Position numbers and translations under genes: made by a program. From Parelaphostrongylus tenuis (lineage: Eukaryota; Nematoda; Chromadorea; Rhabditida; Metastrongylidae): 64,000 nucleotides of DNA. The notes under the pieces are model-generated. The model made no database searches. It saw only the letters and a program-made list of their open reading frames with translations, and was not told where the DNA came from. This document shows positions 45,996-58,120 of this stretch, one piece after another (position 1 is the stretch's first letter; each line of letters starts with the position of its first letter). The stretch is taken from the NCBI GenBank assembly GCA_019055375.1, contig JAHQIW010005500.1, positions 22,985 through 86,984 of the forward strand, written 5' to 3'.

Positions 45996-47090
45996 GTTTG
46001 TAAGGATATTTTGCAGCAGATCATTCACAAGACAGCAGCGTTTGATTCTACACGTGTATACGTGGGTAAAGTTGCCTTGCAAACCTCGCAACTTTTCCAA
46101 GAGTTCTAGAGTATCTTCAACACGGTCAATTCAAGACTAAACATTTAAAAATTATGACAGATTATGCTGATTCCAAGCACAGAAAAATTACTTTTTGAGA
46201 AGAAATGAATGTCAAACTTGTGCTGGAGACATGGTACATGAAAGGAATAACTTAAGAAGAAATATGGCAAATGCTCCTATTTCTCAAGTGCACGGTTCAA
46301 ATTTCATTCCCACAATCTCATTTATTATTCTGCAACATAAAACCCTGTCTTTCTCAAGAGAAAATGTTCACGATCGAGAAAAAGCCTAATTTGCGAGTGA
46401 ATTCAATCAAGAATTTTGTGAGAGAAGATATGATTGACAAAAAGGAAAAACGACTTCCGCTGTGGAGTGTTTTTTGTAATTCGTAAGATGCATGAATCGC
46501 CCTTCATTAATTTGGTATTTTCAATAGCCTCCTCACTTGGCACGCTTAAGAAGTTTCCTTCATTGACGAAAAGGTGGATTGATAGGTAAAGCACAAACTT
46601 CTAAAATTTAGTGAAGAATTTAGACACAGGCAGGAATTGAGATGGTCATGGAATCAGTCAATACGAGGGAGGAAAAGACGAACCGTTAAAGAAAAAACTA
46701 TTGAGGCAGCAGGTCTTGTTGTGAAACACAAGAATCCTAGATTAGGGAGACTTACAATGTATCGTAATGAAAATTATGTTTGTGGTTGTTAGTAACGCGA
46801 CTAACATGACACCGATTAATAACTTCCTCAATTCCTTAAACGTTCCAACTAACGAATGCGGCTGTTTATGGAGCGCAGTCATCCTTAGTGAGCATTTCGT
46901 GTAATGAAAACTCGTTTCATCTCCGTGACATTCTCAAACTTTTCAATAATTCACTCCATTTCTCTAGTTTTTTTCAGAAAGACCTTTCTGATTAGTCTAA
47001 ATTGTTGATATGTACAATAATTAGTCATTTCGTAAATCGTATCACGCTTCATGAAGTAGTCCGAAACTAAATGATTTATAGATCTCCTAT
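45996..47090 (-). repeat. Inverted copy of the gene 5' flank
   Basis: Reverse-complement homologue of about 20700-21781. A shared short frame (for example LVNEGN/LFDNEEN and SVPSEEA/SVPSKEA) is visible at 46403-46594 (minus) and 21144-21371 (plus). I treat it as conserved DNA and not as a gene, because the frame is short and diverges at its end. Confidence 0.6.
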
Positions 47091-47883
47091 TCACCAGAAA
47101 ATTGCCAAATTCGGTATGATTGCATAGTAAAATAGCGCTTTTCTCTACATGCGACCCATACATTGAACCAAAAGCATATTAGCTAATAGAGGAAATAGTG
47201 TTATATCAAAGTAACACAAGAACTCCAAAAATTTTTGCACTATGGAGAAAAGAAACCTTGATAAAATAACGAAAATCGCGCAATTCGCTGCGCGCAACTT
47301 CTTATGGCGGACCCTTGGGGGTTAACACCTAAGCAGTAACTGTTCGATGTGTAGCAAGTCCTGTCGTGGAAGGAAAGGATTATACGTTCTAACGGTGACC
47401 AATGCTCTGCAGTTTTCGAGAAATCGTTTTGCCAGGGTAAGAAATGGCGTAGTCTGTTGTTGACTACAAGTCGCTTATCGCAGTATTTCCGAAAGCCGAC
47501 TTCTAAACTAAGTATCATAATCACTATTGTCTTGGATAATTAAGCTAACCTGTGATTGGTAATATGTCCCATTTATACAATTACTCGATGTCATCATCAT
47601 CTCCAGAGGCGGATTAGAATGAGTCAATTGTCCACAGCCGTTCATGATCATGGTGGGAAATCTTAGTTGTTGCATGGATTATAAACATACATTAGCTAAC
47701 ATAGCAGCGCTTTTCTCAACAGGCGGACCGGAGGTCGTAAATACACTGCTGATTCTGAAACACGAAACGTAATTATGAAAGAGATGTGCTGCCATTTTGT
47801 CATCTATGAAAGGAATCGTAGCTTCCAGCATCGAACCGTCGGCGGTATCGATCTAGTAGATGCATATCGACATTGAATCTAGT

Positions 47884-48950
47884 AAGCTGACAGGTGTTGG
47901 CTATTATAATTAAAAAACTTGTAGCTAACCTTGAATGTAACAACACATAACTTCTTATTCGACGTCATTCACAGTTCATAGAATGTGAGAAAGAGTGATT
48001 GCGCACGCCGAGGTTGAATAAAAGCCGGCATTCAAAATACGGGAATTGAGAATCATTGATTCAGCCGACTATAACAGATGCCAGCTTGCTTAAACTCCTG
48101 CAAAGCAGCAGGTGAAAATTCCTTGATGTTCCTAAGTCTTAGAAAGATGGCGGTGGTACTTTTCTCCTACCGACTGACATTTGCCAACTAACCAGAATTC
48201 AGATGAAAGTGGAAGGATAATGTCACGGCGAAAATGCTTGGAATTTCACATTCAGTCCCATTCGGCGCCCATAAGACTCATAAAAAAGCCGATGATTCAA
48301 CAGCTTCGACTGCGCCTTCAGTTTATTTTTTATGAGCACAGAGATTATGATTTTCAATGTTACGACTCGCGAATCTTTTGCTAACACAATAGAAATGAGA
48401 GGTATTATCACGCATTTTTTCGAATACCAGTTTGCTACTCACGTGGAGATGCGAATATTCTCCATAACAATTCAAACTTCCCGCATAATAGGACCGTGAC
48501 TGAAAAGGTCAATGGGACGCACAAGTCATCGTCTTCCGCTTGAAATTTTGTGAAATACCGCATGTGTAAGAGCGCGTTTAGAGCAAAGATTAGAGGTGCT
48601 CTGCAGCACACACATGTCGATCATCCCGTGGTCGATGGTTTGACCTCACACTCAGAAGTCACCAAGCCTTTTAACCCTTTGGAGTAGATAATTTGGTACC
48701 AGACTTGTCTGGAGAACAGCAGCAATGACCAGACACATTGACAAGACACTGGTGTCATTGCGAGGGCCAGTTGTACATTAATCGCTCGAATGATGTTAGA
48801 TGAAGACGACTGCATGACGCATCCCTCAGAAATTGATCATTTCCGAGATGATCAGATCTTCATTCTTTAAACGGACGAGTTCCTTCATCCAATGGAAAAG
48901 AGAAGACTAACTAATGGAAAAGATGCTGAAGTTTTTATCAGCGGTCATCC
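47884..48950 (-). repeat. Right arm of the second, diverged inverted repeat
   Basis: Inverted partner of 44281-45358. For example, TTTGCCAACTAACCAGAATTC (48180) pairs with GAATTCTTCCTAGTTGGCAAA (45045) with small mismatches. Confidence 0.75.
48566..48845 (+). mobile_element. Old tRNA-derived SINE, family 1 variant
   Basis: Equivalent of 28565-28845: GATGGTTTGACCTCACAC, CAGACTTGTCTGGAGAACAG, GAGGGCCAGTTGTACATTAA, CAGAAATTGATCA. Confidence 0.62.
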
Positions 48951-49049
48951 AATCATCATTATCATCGGACACTGCCGCAACTGAATTCTCAAAGGGAAGC
49001 CTGCTAATGTTTTGCGTTTATTGTTTACAAATGGCTAACACCGTCCAGT

Positions 49050-50921
49050 TTTCATCATTGCTGAACCTTGATACACGCTACCAATTTTCTATTTTATTGA
49101 TGAGCCGGCAGGTTGAATGAAAATCTTTGTTATGGCTAACATTTCGACGGTCTCACCTTCATCAAAGTCACGATGATTTGAATTGATTTCCCATAATAAA
49201 TGTTCATTGTGGACTCCGGCAAAGGTGAAGTGATCTAATGCTTAATACGCAACATTCAGCAAAGTAACGTTGTAGAACGACTCTGCTCTCATGATTTCGA
49301 CAAACAGTCACACTAACTGAAATCTGCCGTTTTAATACGCATTGTATTTGAGGTGTGAGAAGAATGCTGTAGCGTAACTATACTCCTCTTAGCAGATCAG
49401 TGATGGCATGGCGGGACTACTGCTTCCTTAAACTGGTGCTACACAGAATTGCTACAACACGGGAACTTCTACAACGCGGGAACTTCAACTACACGGAAGT
49501 GCTTACTCAGCCCTATTCGGTGTTCATAGCGGTCATAAAGACTGATAACAAAGCCAATAATTTTGCAGCGCTCACAAAGATGTAATTGTCATTCGCGAAA
49601 TGCAAAATAAAGCTACTAGATTTCCGAGTCAGACGATCGTCATCAACGTAGTGCAATTATGATGAAACCAAATAGCTTACATGCTGCCAGCAGGTGAATC
49701 AATTCAAATGCTTTCACCACAGTAATCTGTTTTTGTAATCGCACATATACTTAATGTCTGGCAAGAAGGAAATCTATAAATGTCTAGCATTTAATTCATT
49801 TCTGGCTTACTAAGGAAATATGGGATAGAAACGAGTCGAATAAATTATTTACTATGAGCCATGGTATTGCGGATTTTTTTAAACAGCTTTTTATAAACAT
49901 TTGGCAAAATGGGCGAAACGACAAAGAGTCTGTGATCGATAAACGAATGGAATAGGCTTTGCCATAAAAAGTGTTCAATGAGAAATTTTCCTTTGCCATC
50001 AAGTCGCAGAAAATTTGCAAGAAATTGACCACTTTTCGTGAAAAACCACTTTCGTGAATTGTTGAAGCTTTTGATGAAGGGTGGCCAAGGAGGCTGCAGC
50101 TCAATGCCGCGTCAGTCTACCTTTTTACAAGTCAAATTTTCCTTAGTTATCGCGGCAGATTGGCGTTTTCATAAAATCTTCATGCAGTTTGTTATATCTA
50201 TGACCATTTCTAACGCAATTCTTTCTTTTTTTTTCATTTTCATACCGGTAGACTTTTGTTATTGCACCAAAACTCACCCGGCTTAAGAAGCCATAGGAAT
50301 TCAGTAGTTTTTGTTTTGCCAATTTTCTTTTTCGTCAACAGTGATTTCATAGGCGTAGTGGTAGATCTAATGGAAATTTAAAAGCGCACTAAGAGCCATC
50401 TGTTTAAAAATAAAACGGTTAATAGCGACAGTTTTGCTTCGTTTTTGCAGTCTTCCTCCTCGTTCGAAATTTCTTACAGAAGTGCACTGGTAATCGGTGT
50501 TTTTCAATTGTGAATGTTTTTTTTTTGAGAAGGACAGATTTTTATGTCGCAGAGTGACATTTGTGAAAAGGCAATCAAATTCAAGCCCTGTCACTTAAGG
50601 AAATGGGCAATCGCTGACACGCCTCCATAAATAACTTCTTTCATGTACGTTGTGTAGATTTGACATCGATTCTTTCTAAATTCCCTGTGCGCGAATACAG
50701 TATGATCTGTCATGAACTCGCTTTGAAGGATTCTGTTTGGATTGACTGATTGTTAGTCGTCAAACTTTTGCAAAAGTTGGAGAGCTTTCATACATAAATG
50801 TTGAGTACCGATTTCGTTGCTGACTTGTGGATCACTGTTGTAAAGAATAAAAAATCTGCTTTGTCTGTATCTGCAATAACTAATCAGTTTTCAAGCGCCA
50901 CAAATGAATATTCTTACAAAC
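49050..50921 (+). repeat. Duplicated 5' flank of gene copy d
   Basis: Collinear with 29000-30917. It contains a tandem-like cluster of GCTACAACACGGGAACTTC and CTACAACGCGGGAACTTC near 49446-49485, expanded by one unit relative to 29410. Confidence 0.68.
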
Positions 50922-52734
50922 ATGGCGAGACATTCAGCCGAAGCCTTTTTGATTTTACTGTTGACCACAATGTCGACAGTGTGTGGATGTGGAGTGATGC
51001 CTGCAGACCAAGGTAATGAAGCAATCACGAAATGCGTAGGAAATCTCTACGGAACTTCAGATATTCACAATCTTGAGCACATGTTTATGAACATGGGATC
51101 AATATATCCAGCACCTCTTCAGCACTCAGAACTTGTCTTGCAACCATTTGATGAAAGAATTCAGAGAAACAAAAAAGCAGATTACGAACATGAAATCAAG
51201 AAGACTAAAAAAAGTTGATGAGGTCGAGGTTCAAATTTTGACCAATTATTGCAAAATCTACTAGATTTGTTTTAGCAAGCATTAGGCCCTTTACTGTTAC
51301 CGGCTTCACAACTTTGCCTGTCGCTATGGTCTACTCTTCCGCAGCAGATATATAGGCCCGTTTCCCTGGCATTGCATCTAGCGAGGCGGCCGCTAGGGTT
51401 TTGTGGAACGTCTTGTAACTCAGACTGTAAGTCTGCAATTTTGAGATGCAAACTTTTTTCTGGAAATTCTTGACAGACTTAGGAGGAGGCTGAAGTATTT
51501 GACAGTATTTGAGTCTCTTGATGTTTCTCTGACATACATAGCTCTATGTAACTTTTAGAGAGCACTTTAAAATAGACTTTGCCAATTGATAAGAAGATCT
51601 ATTCCTCAGGTCATCGACGTTCTTGAACGCCAAGGTCGTAGCGCACTTCTACCCGATGCTGTGATCTCAGCTATTTTGGGTCAACTTAGCGTTACGATTA
51701 CCTACACACCATTGAATTGTCAGATGTCTGCTAGACCAGATGAAGACCGTGGGTTTTCAATTTTGCACAATCAGTTGAAGATTGCAGGCAGAAGGAATAT
51801 GAGTATTGATAGAAAAAACGTAAATGTAATTATTATTCTCTAAAATAATTAACTATTAAGAAATTACTTGAAAAATATTTTGAATTATGAGGCAAAGTAT
51901 CATTTTGGCACTGAAATGAGTCTTCAAGTTAGTGTTATGTCCTCAACGAGTTTCCTTTATTTTCTTTGAAGTCAAAAGTAGAAGCGGGTTCAGATCGCGG
52001 CATAACCGTCTAGGCCGTGATTTCAAATGGCACCTGACCGTAGTGATCGCTGATGAATTCTTCTGCACATCTTGTGTTTAGGATCAGTTGCAATGATTAC
52101 TCTCAATTGCCTGTTATAAATTCTCATGGTCGATCGTTGCATTTCCTCATTTTCGAGACTTTCGTTTATTTTGGAAAACTTCTTGAACCACGCTACATTG
52201 TGCAATCTTCAGCAAATTCTGAGTCAAATGCGTTGTTAATGCTGCAAGTTGTCGCTGCTGCTCTACGATTTAGTTTTAACCTTGAGTGTGAAATCGCAAT
52301 TATTTGCACCAGTCTAATAGTTTCTTTCAGTTTTCTACGTCGAAGAAAGAACGTGTTTGTCCAAAACTAATAGTTTCTTACAGTGGCGATGGCGCAACCA
52401 TCGGTCTGCATCATTGTGGACAACAAAGTGACGGGAATTTGCACCACTAAAGCGATAAATAAAATGTGTGGGAAACCAGAACTGAACATGGTGGAAGTAT
52501 CGTCGATAGACAGCACACACTTGACAATTCCAGAATCTCTCATGGTTTGAACAGCTGCTTTTTGTACATATTTGCTTTGTAAAGAAAAATTTCGTATAGA
52601 CCACAAATATCATTATGGCGAGTTGGTCGAGAATGATGTGGCAAAGCGTAGTGGACAGAGCAGTTCGAATGTTGGCATCGGATCCGTTTGGATCGCAATT
52701 CTTGTCGGCACGGGCCACTGTCGGCGGAAACTAA
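50922..52734 (+). pseudogene. Secreted-protein family, copy d
   Basis: All five exons are present with intact splice sites: 50922-51012, 51276-51426, 51610-51748, 52384-52490 and 52600-52734, with introns of 263, 183, 635 and 109 bp. Exon 1 gives a clear signal peptide (MARHSAEAFLILLLTTMS, then CGCGVMPADQ). Exon 3 carries QGRSALLPDAVISAILGQL, exon 4 VCIIVDNKVTGICTTKA, and exon 5 SWSRMMWQSVVDRAVRMLAS and the ATVGGN end with TAA. Exon 2 is the only damaged exon: a CAG glutamine codon is TAG, and one G is missing from a run before TTTTGTGGAACG. The TAG makes it a probable pseudogene even if the indel is an error. Joined exons would give about 207 codons. Confidence 0.85.
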
Positions 52735-53179
52735 TATTCTATTGTGATGTACTTGAAAAATTTATGTTTTATCGAGCTATTGTAGCATTAGAGCAGTAGC
52801 AAAATTGCACGTGTGTTGCTGAGTCAGGATATTGCAGAAATTACATAAACGGTTGAATGTGAGAATTTGGATCTAAAGGTTTGATGATATAGTGACTGAA
52901 AATTTACATATATAAAATGACGGAAAGAAATGCTTGCCCATAAATTAAGAGAATACCTAATTTGCTATACTAATGGTCACAACGGAACTACCGAAAGTGT
53001 TTTGGAGTAATGAAACCAGTACAAGACTTGAATGTTCAAGTATCCGAAAATTGAGCACTATGCAATTATCACAAAAAAGTCTATAGTGCTATGAAAATGT
53101 TCCACATGTCCGTTGTGAAAATCGTGCAATGAACACAAAGAGGAACAGGAGCCATTGAGGAACAATTGGAAACAGATAT

Positions 53180-53275
53180 ACATTCATTGATCACTCACAA
53201 CTCCTGATGAAATCAAACGCATGGTGCACTTACTAGAAACTGATCAGCACCGAGAACTTCATACTTTTAAGTATA
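53180..53275 (+). mobile_element. SINE 3' fragment
   Basis: The segment around GCATGGTGCACTTACTAGAA, then CTGATCAGCACCGAGAAC, resembles the family 1 end (GCATGGCGCATC...GATCAACGCCGAGAGC). Confidence 0.4.
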
Positions 53276-54285
53276 ACAAGCTCCACATTCTTCGAAATTA
53301 GGGACTTTTAGTTGCTAAAGGTCTATTCCGTACTGCTCTCACGTTTATGCTGAACAGACGTCTGTTCAGAATAGGTTTTTTTAACCATTGTATTCTTAAA
53401 AGACTTTCAGCATTATGTCTAGTCCATTCTTACCTATGGCTATCTCGAAAATCAGTAGAAGTTTGGTACTTATCCTGCTGTTCTTATCTACTGTACATTC
53501 TTGCTAAGAATACGTGGAATCTGAGAAACACCAAGATTTTCCTGTGCCAAAAGATTGGAGGTTGACAATAATGCATTCGACATCAATGTTTGATAGTGCA
53601 TTCGTTCTAATTTAATTCCACTGATGGATTTCTGATTGATCCCGAGAATTACAGCTAAATATCTATATATTACCTATACAAGAATCACGCTTGCATGCTC
53701 ATGTGAGATTAGGGCCCTTCTCAAATTGTTTTTTGTTATGAGTACTGCCTCTTTTCTGAGTGATAAATTTATTTTTGGGTCCAACTCGAGATAAACTGCC
53801 ATCGAAAACTAAGAACATTCGTAGTTATCTTCGAAAAAATTGGTTTTTGTTAACGTATTGAGTTTTTGGTTGCAACTGGGAGGTTGACCTTATTCGATAT
53901 ACTTCATTTGCGCATTTTTATTATAAAATCTGGAAGTGTTCAAATTAGATGTGTTATGCAATCAAAGTGAAAACATAAATAATATTAGATTTTGGACAGC
54001 GAATTCGAAATGATGTAAGCTGGCCATGCACAACTTTGATATTCAAAATAGAAACTTTTGGAGGTGACACGTTTTCACCAGCGAAATGCACATTTCCTTG
54101 CCTGAGCAAATTCGGCACTGACGTAGTTTTTCAATAGTGTGGCAGTAAGAACTTTTGAGGGATTTGACATTTCAGAACAAGTTGCCCTATGTGTGGTCAA
54201 ATATTGTCGTCGAACAAAAAAAGGATTGCACTTTTGATGTTGACCAATGCAGCATATGATATGAAATGAGTAGAGTTGTTATGTA
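53276..54285. other. No recognisable feature
   Basis: I see no gene or defined repeat. Open frames are short and their sequences are not familiar. Confidence 0.5.
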
Positions 54286-54540
54286 ATGCATTAGAATAGA
54301 AAGGCATTTCGCATTTTTGAGCGATTTTTTTGGAAATTGAAAAATTGAGAGAAATCGATGAAGAATATGTAATCATCACACTGATGGAACGAGACTTCAC
54401 TACACGGATTGTGCAATAAGATATTTTGTTTTGTCAGCACATTGCAGAGAAATTGCGAAAAAATTGACGGCGTTCCATGAACATTCACTTGTTGAGAGAC
54501 TGGAACATTGAAAAACGTGAACAAGGAAGTCGGTTCAGTG
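54286..54540 (+). repeat. Fragment of the gene 5' flank
   Basis: The tract CATTGCAGAGAAATTGCGAA, then AAATTGACGGCGTTCCATGA, resembles 29960-30010 and 20945-20990. It is an isolated remnant with no exon 1 nearby. Confidence 0.45.
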
Positions 54541-55394
54541 ATACGTCAGTGGCGTTCTTTACAATCCCAAAATTGCTTTTTCATCCCGATACTTTGGCAA
54601 TCAAAGTGTATTATTCCTCTGCCTCAGACATCCAATTCTTTCATGCGTTGTTTAATCTAATAATGAAAAAATATACCTGATAATTAAAAATAAACCTAAA
54701 AGTAAACCTAATAATTAAGCCATAATGAACATTTATAATAACAGTTTTCAAGCTCAACAATAAATTAGAATAATGATGATCTCGATCAAGCTTCAACAGG
54801 AATAAAAAAATCTAACCATGCTCGCATTTTGGAAAACTTTACGAAGAGTCTCGAAAATGGAGAGCTGGAATATGTTCCAGAAAGCGTCCACCTTTTACAT
54901 GTAAGTGACATTATATTATCAGTAAAAGGATGCAAAGATAATTTCGCAGTTCCAGTGTGTCAGGAACAATTTTTCAGTTCATCGGTAAACATCGTGCTTT
55001 TTTGCTCATAAAAGACCTCGACACGGCGCAGAGTGCGTAGCTCATTATCCTTTCTGCTGTAACAGGCCACTAAAAATTTCTCCTTGAAACCAAGCATATT
55101 ATTGAAATTGTTTAGATTTGTGCTATCAAATGGTTATTCAGTTCTGAATGGATAACTGTTAACAACGAAGGATGCTTGAGTGTGTAATGAAATTCTATTC
55201 TCATTATTACGATGTAATATAAATCCATTTAGAAAGTATAATACACTGTTTAGATTTCGACAATTAAGGTGCCGAATGATTACAGACACGTAGGAAAAGT
55301 ATTAAGAACACTTTTTTTTCTAAATATGGGCATAGGAGGAAAGTACCCCGAACGTCCATACAGATAAGAAACTTGGAAAGTTCTGAAAGATAGT
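54541..55394. other. No gene; old repeat sequence in part
   Basis: About 54995-55330 is a diverged relative of 36500-37150 (shared CGACACGGCGCAGAGTG against CGACACAGCGCCGAGTG). Nothing coding is supported. Confidence 0.45.
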
Positions 55395-57448
55395 ATCACC
55401 TGTATCACCTGTCGTCCCGTTGATCGTCGAGTGACTCGAGCAGGTACCAGCAACTCTTCCATTTTTCCCTATCGCGTGCAAGAGTAGCCCAGTGGGTCCT
55501 CCTCGTTCTAGGGATTCGCTGAGCATCATATCTTTCTTCTATCGCTTTCGTGAAGAAATCGGACCAACGGGTCAGTGGTCTTCCTTTAGAGCGCTTGACG
55601 TCCCGAGGAATCCAGTCGGTAACGGCTCTCGTCCATCGGTTGTCGTTGAAGCGCATCACGTGTCCGGCCCACCTTATTTTCGATATCCTGGCGTGTAGAA
55701 CGGCGTCTCTGATTTTCGATCGTTGACGTATGTCGGAAGCTTCGGATCCTTTGTCTCATTTGCGAGATACGGGATACTCCTAGCATCGACCTTTCACTGC
55801 GCGTTCGATAACGGCAAGTGATCTTTCATCCTGCTTACGTAGCGACCAGGTTTCTGCTGCATACGTCAGGGCAGGGATAATTGTCGAGTCGAAAAGGTGG
55901 GCACGGAGTCGGATGTTCTTTGTCCTCTTCACTACATCTTCGATGCTCTCAAACGTTCTTCAAGCCGCTCGTTTCCTCCTGCTTATCTCTGGAGCTAGGT
56001 CGTTCGTCATGCTGATTTCACTACCTAGATAGACGTAACTGGAGCATTCGGAGGTTGTCGTTCCGTTGAGCGTGAATGGGGCATTAGAAACCCATCCGTT
56101 CCTCATGAACATTGTTATCGATAGATTCGGTTGAAGACCAATCTTTCCACAAGCGTTATCGAAATCGGTCAACATTCGTTCCGCTTGGCTGATGTTTGGT
56201 GTTATGAGAGCAATATCGTTAGCAAAGCGAAGATGGTTTAATTGTCGACCGTCAATTTTCACTCCCATTTCGTCCCATTCTAATGTTCGCATGACGTTTT
56301 GTAGGGTGGCAGTGAATAGTTTTGGCGATATTGTATCGCCTTGTCGAACCCCTCTTCTTACGTCAATGGTCATATTGTTGTAGAATGGAGATATTCTGGT
56401 CGTGAAATCTTTATAAAGCTCACAAAGGACCATTATGTATCCGAGTAGGGACGCCTGGTTATCCAGAGCCTCTATAACCGCTTCTGTTTCCACTGAATCA
56501 AAGGCTTTCTTCAGATTGATGAAAGTGAGACAGAGTGGTTGTTTGTACTCTCGTGAAACCGGAACCCTGCTTGTTCGCATGGCTGTCCTTCGTCCAGTGT
56601 TCTGTCAATCCTGTTTAGGATGACTCGAGTAAAGAGTTTATAGACAACGGACACAAGCACATTGGACGATAATTGCCTATGTCGTGAAGGTCTCTCTTTT
56701 TGAACAACAATACGGTCTTGCTGGTTTTTCATTGAATAGGGACCTTGCATTCTGACAGGTAGCGAGTGAAGAGCCGAGCCAGGGTGTTGATGAGAACTGG
56801 CGGCAGGATCTTCAGGTGTTCTGGTCTAATCCTGTCTGGACCGGGTGTTGTTCTGTTCTTCACCGACGATATAGCATGTCGGATTTCTGAAGGGAGGACC
56901 GGTGGGACGACATGTTCGTCCTCTTTCAATTTATATGACGGTAAGAGGACATGGCTGGTGAAGAGATCCGAGTAGTATTGGTGGATGATTTTCTCCATAG
57001 CCCTTCTTGAAGCTGTTAGTGTCCCGTCAGGGTATCGGAGTGCAATCATCTTGGTCTTATAGTTGGCGAAGCCTCGCTGGGCTTTGCGAATACTCTTCCC
57101 AGCTTCTGCAGCTTCTGCCATAACTGCTGCTCTTCTCTCTCTAAGGTCTTCTTTTATCGCTTCTCTGCAGCGTTTTGCAAGTTCAGACGTTTAAGATTCG
57201 GTTGCCTGTAGCTCGTGCGATTCCACGTTGACGTATCAGCTCGAGTGTCTGCGGAGACAGGCGTCTCTTCGTGACCTTAGGACTCTCGGCTTTCATAGCG
57301 CTAACGCGAAGATATTCAACGAGTCGATCGTATTCTTCGTCGATGTTGTCGACAACGGTATCTCTCCCAAGAGCCGACTAATGATTTGAATACATCCCAG
57401 TTTATGTAGTTCTGGGACTTCGTTGTTTGAATTTAGCGGCTTTCTCTC
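55395..57448 (-). pseudogene. RTE-type non-LTR retrotransposon, 5'-truncated, RT domain dead
   Basis: On the minus strand it runs from the linker (WDVFKSLV, TLELIRQRG at about 57230) through AGKSIRKAQRGFANYKTKM (57100) into the reverse transcriptase. RT segments are TTPGPDRIRPEHLKILPP, FINLKKAFDSVETEAV (about 56480-56523), RRGVRQGDTISPKLF and LRFANDIALIT (about 56200-56232). The C-terminal part has RRKRAA, TRWSDFFTKAIEERYDA and RTHWATLARDREKWKS, ending LLESLDDQRDDR and stop. The last bases are two ACAGGTGAT units, a typical short tandem RTE tail. Frames are broken in at least four places. Two catalytic aspartates are asparagine (FINL for FIDL; FAND for FADD). The endonuclease is missing, which fits ordinary 5' truncation. 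Confidence 0.92.
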
Positions 57449-57736
57449 CTCTCCTCGAATATCAGAATGTTGCGCGTTTTGCGTGTTGCACATTGACCAA
57501 GCGTTTTGACTTTCACAAATTTGACGTTTCCTAAAAATGAAGGCGAAAGGCCAAGTGCGAAACATACTTTTCGATCTGGATGCTATAGCATCATGAAGAG
57601 ATATTTCAAAAAAGCGGCGATTTGGAACTGTAGCTTCAGCTTTCGAATGGTTGTTAACACTTTCATGATTATTTCCTCTCCAACAATTAAGATCAGTCAT
57701 AATTCTTTCTATTTTGACTGCCACTTGCAGTGGTAT

Positions 57737-58120
57737 GATCTTATTAGTATACCCAATATGTGGAGTATTGTGCAAAGACGTTTGTATCAGCCGGGATTCG
57801 AACCCAGATCTCACTCTTTCCGGAAGCGTATGCTAACCGTTGCACTACCGACGCTCGTTGTTGCACAGCACTCTTATTTTACGCTACAACGCGTTGTCTG
57901 CCAACAGCCAACCGTCGACGGTATGGCGCGGCAGCCGCTATTGGCACTGAACGCACTTGAGTTGGCAACGCGTTATAGCGTAAATAAGAGTGCTGTGCAA
58001 AAACGAGCGTCGGTAGTGCAACGGTTAGCATGCGCTCCCGGAAAGAGTGAGATTTGAATTTGAATCCCGGCTAACACAAACGTTTTTGCACAGTACTTCA
58101 CATATTGGGTAAATTGAGAT
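57737..58120. mobile_element. Foldback element with two head-to-head tRNA-like modules
   Basis: Two arms (57737-57894 and 57967-58120) are reverse complements with few mismatches and enclose a 72 bp loop. Each arm carries a tRNA-like module: minus 57788-57857 and plus 58004-58073. These contain TAGTGCAACGGTTAGCAT (A box and D-arm-like), GGAAAGAGTGAGA, and GGGTTCGAATCCCGG (B box with T-arm pairing, intact on the minus module and decayed on the plus one). There is no matching acceptor stem, so these are not functional tRNAs. A foldback built from two inverted SINE-like units is the simplest reading. Confidence 0.72.

Larger units (their letters stand above)
47091..53130 (+). repeat. Diverged direct copy of right-arm segment 27235-33150
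   Basis: Collinear with the right arm, with interruptions, from GGTATGATTGCATAGTAA (27246, 47116) through the unknown repeat, the old SINE, the gene 5' flank and gene copy d, to the downstream sequence near 53110. Identity looks like about 85-90% by eye, far below the near-identity between the palindrome arms. This duplication is therefore much older. Confidence 0.75.

Noticed and set aside
46403..46594. Short frame conserved between 21144-21371 and 46403-46594
   Set aside because: The similarity follows from duplicated 5' flank DNA. The frame is about 60 codons and ends differently in the two copies, so coding is not supported.
57293..57814. 173-codon minus-strand open frame
   Set aside because: It overlaps the RTE linker in a different frame and the foldback. 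It is a shadow frame.
57788..57857. Functional tRNA gene
   Set aside because: A and B boxes and a T-arm are visible, but the acceptor stem does not pair and the module occurs as an inverted dimer with decayed relatives.
57506..58057. 183-codon plus-strand open frame
   Set aside because: It runs through the foldback element with tRNA-like modules and into flanking noncoding DNA. The encoded sequence is not familiar.
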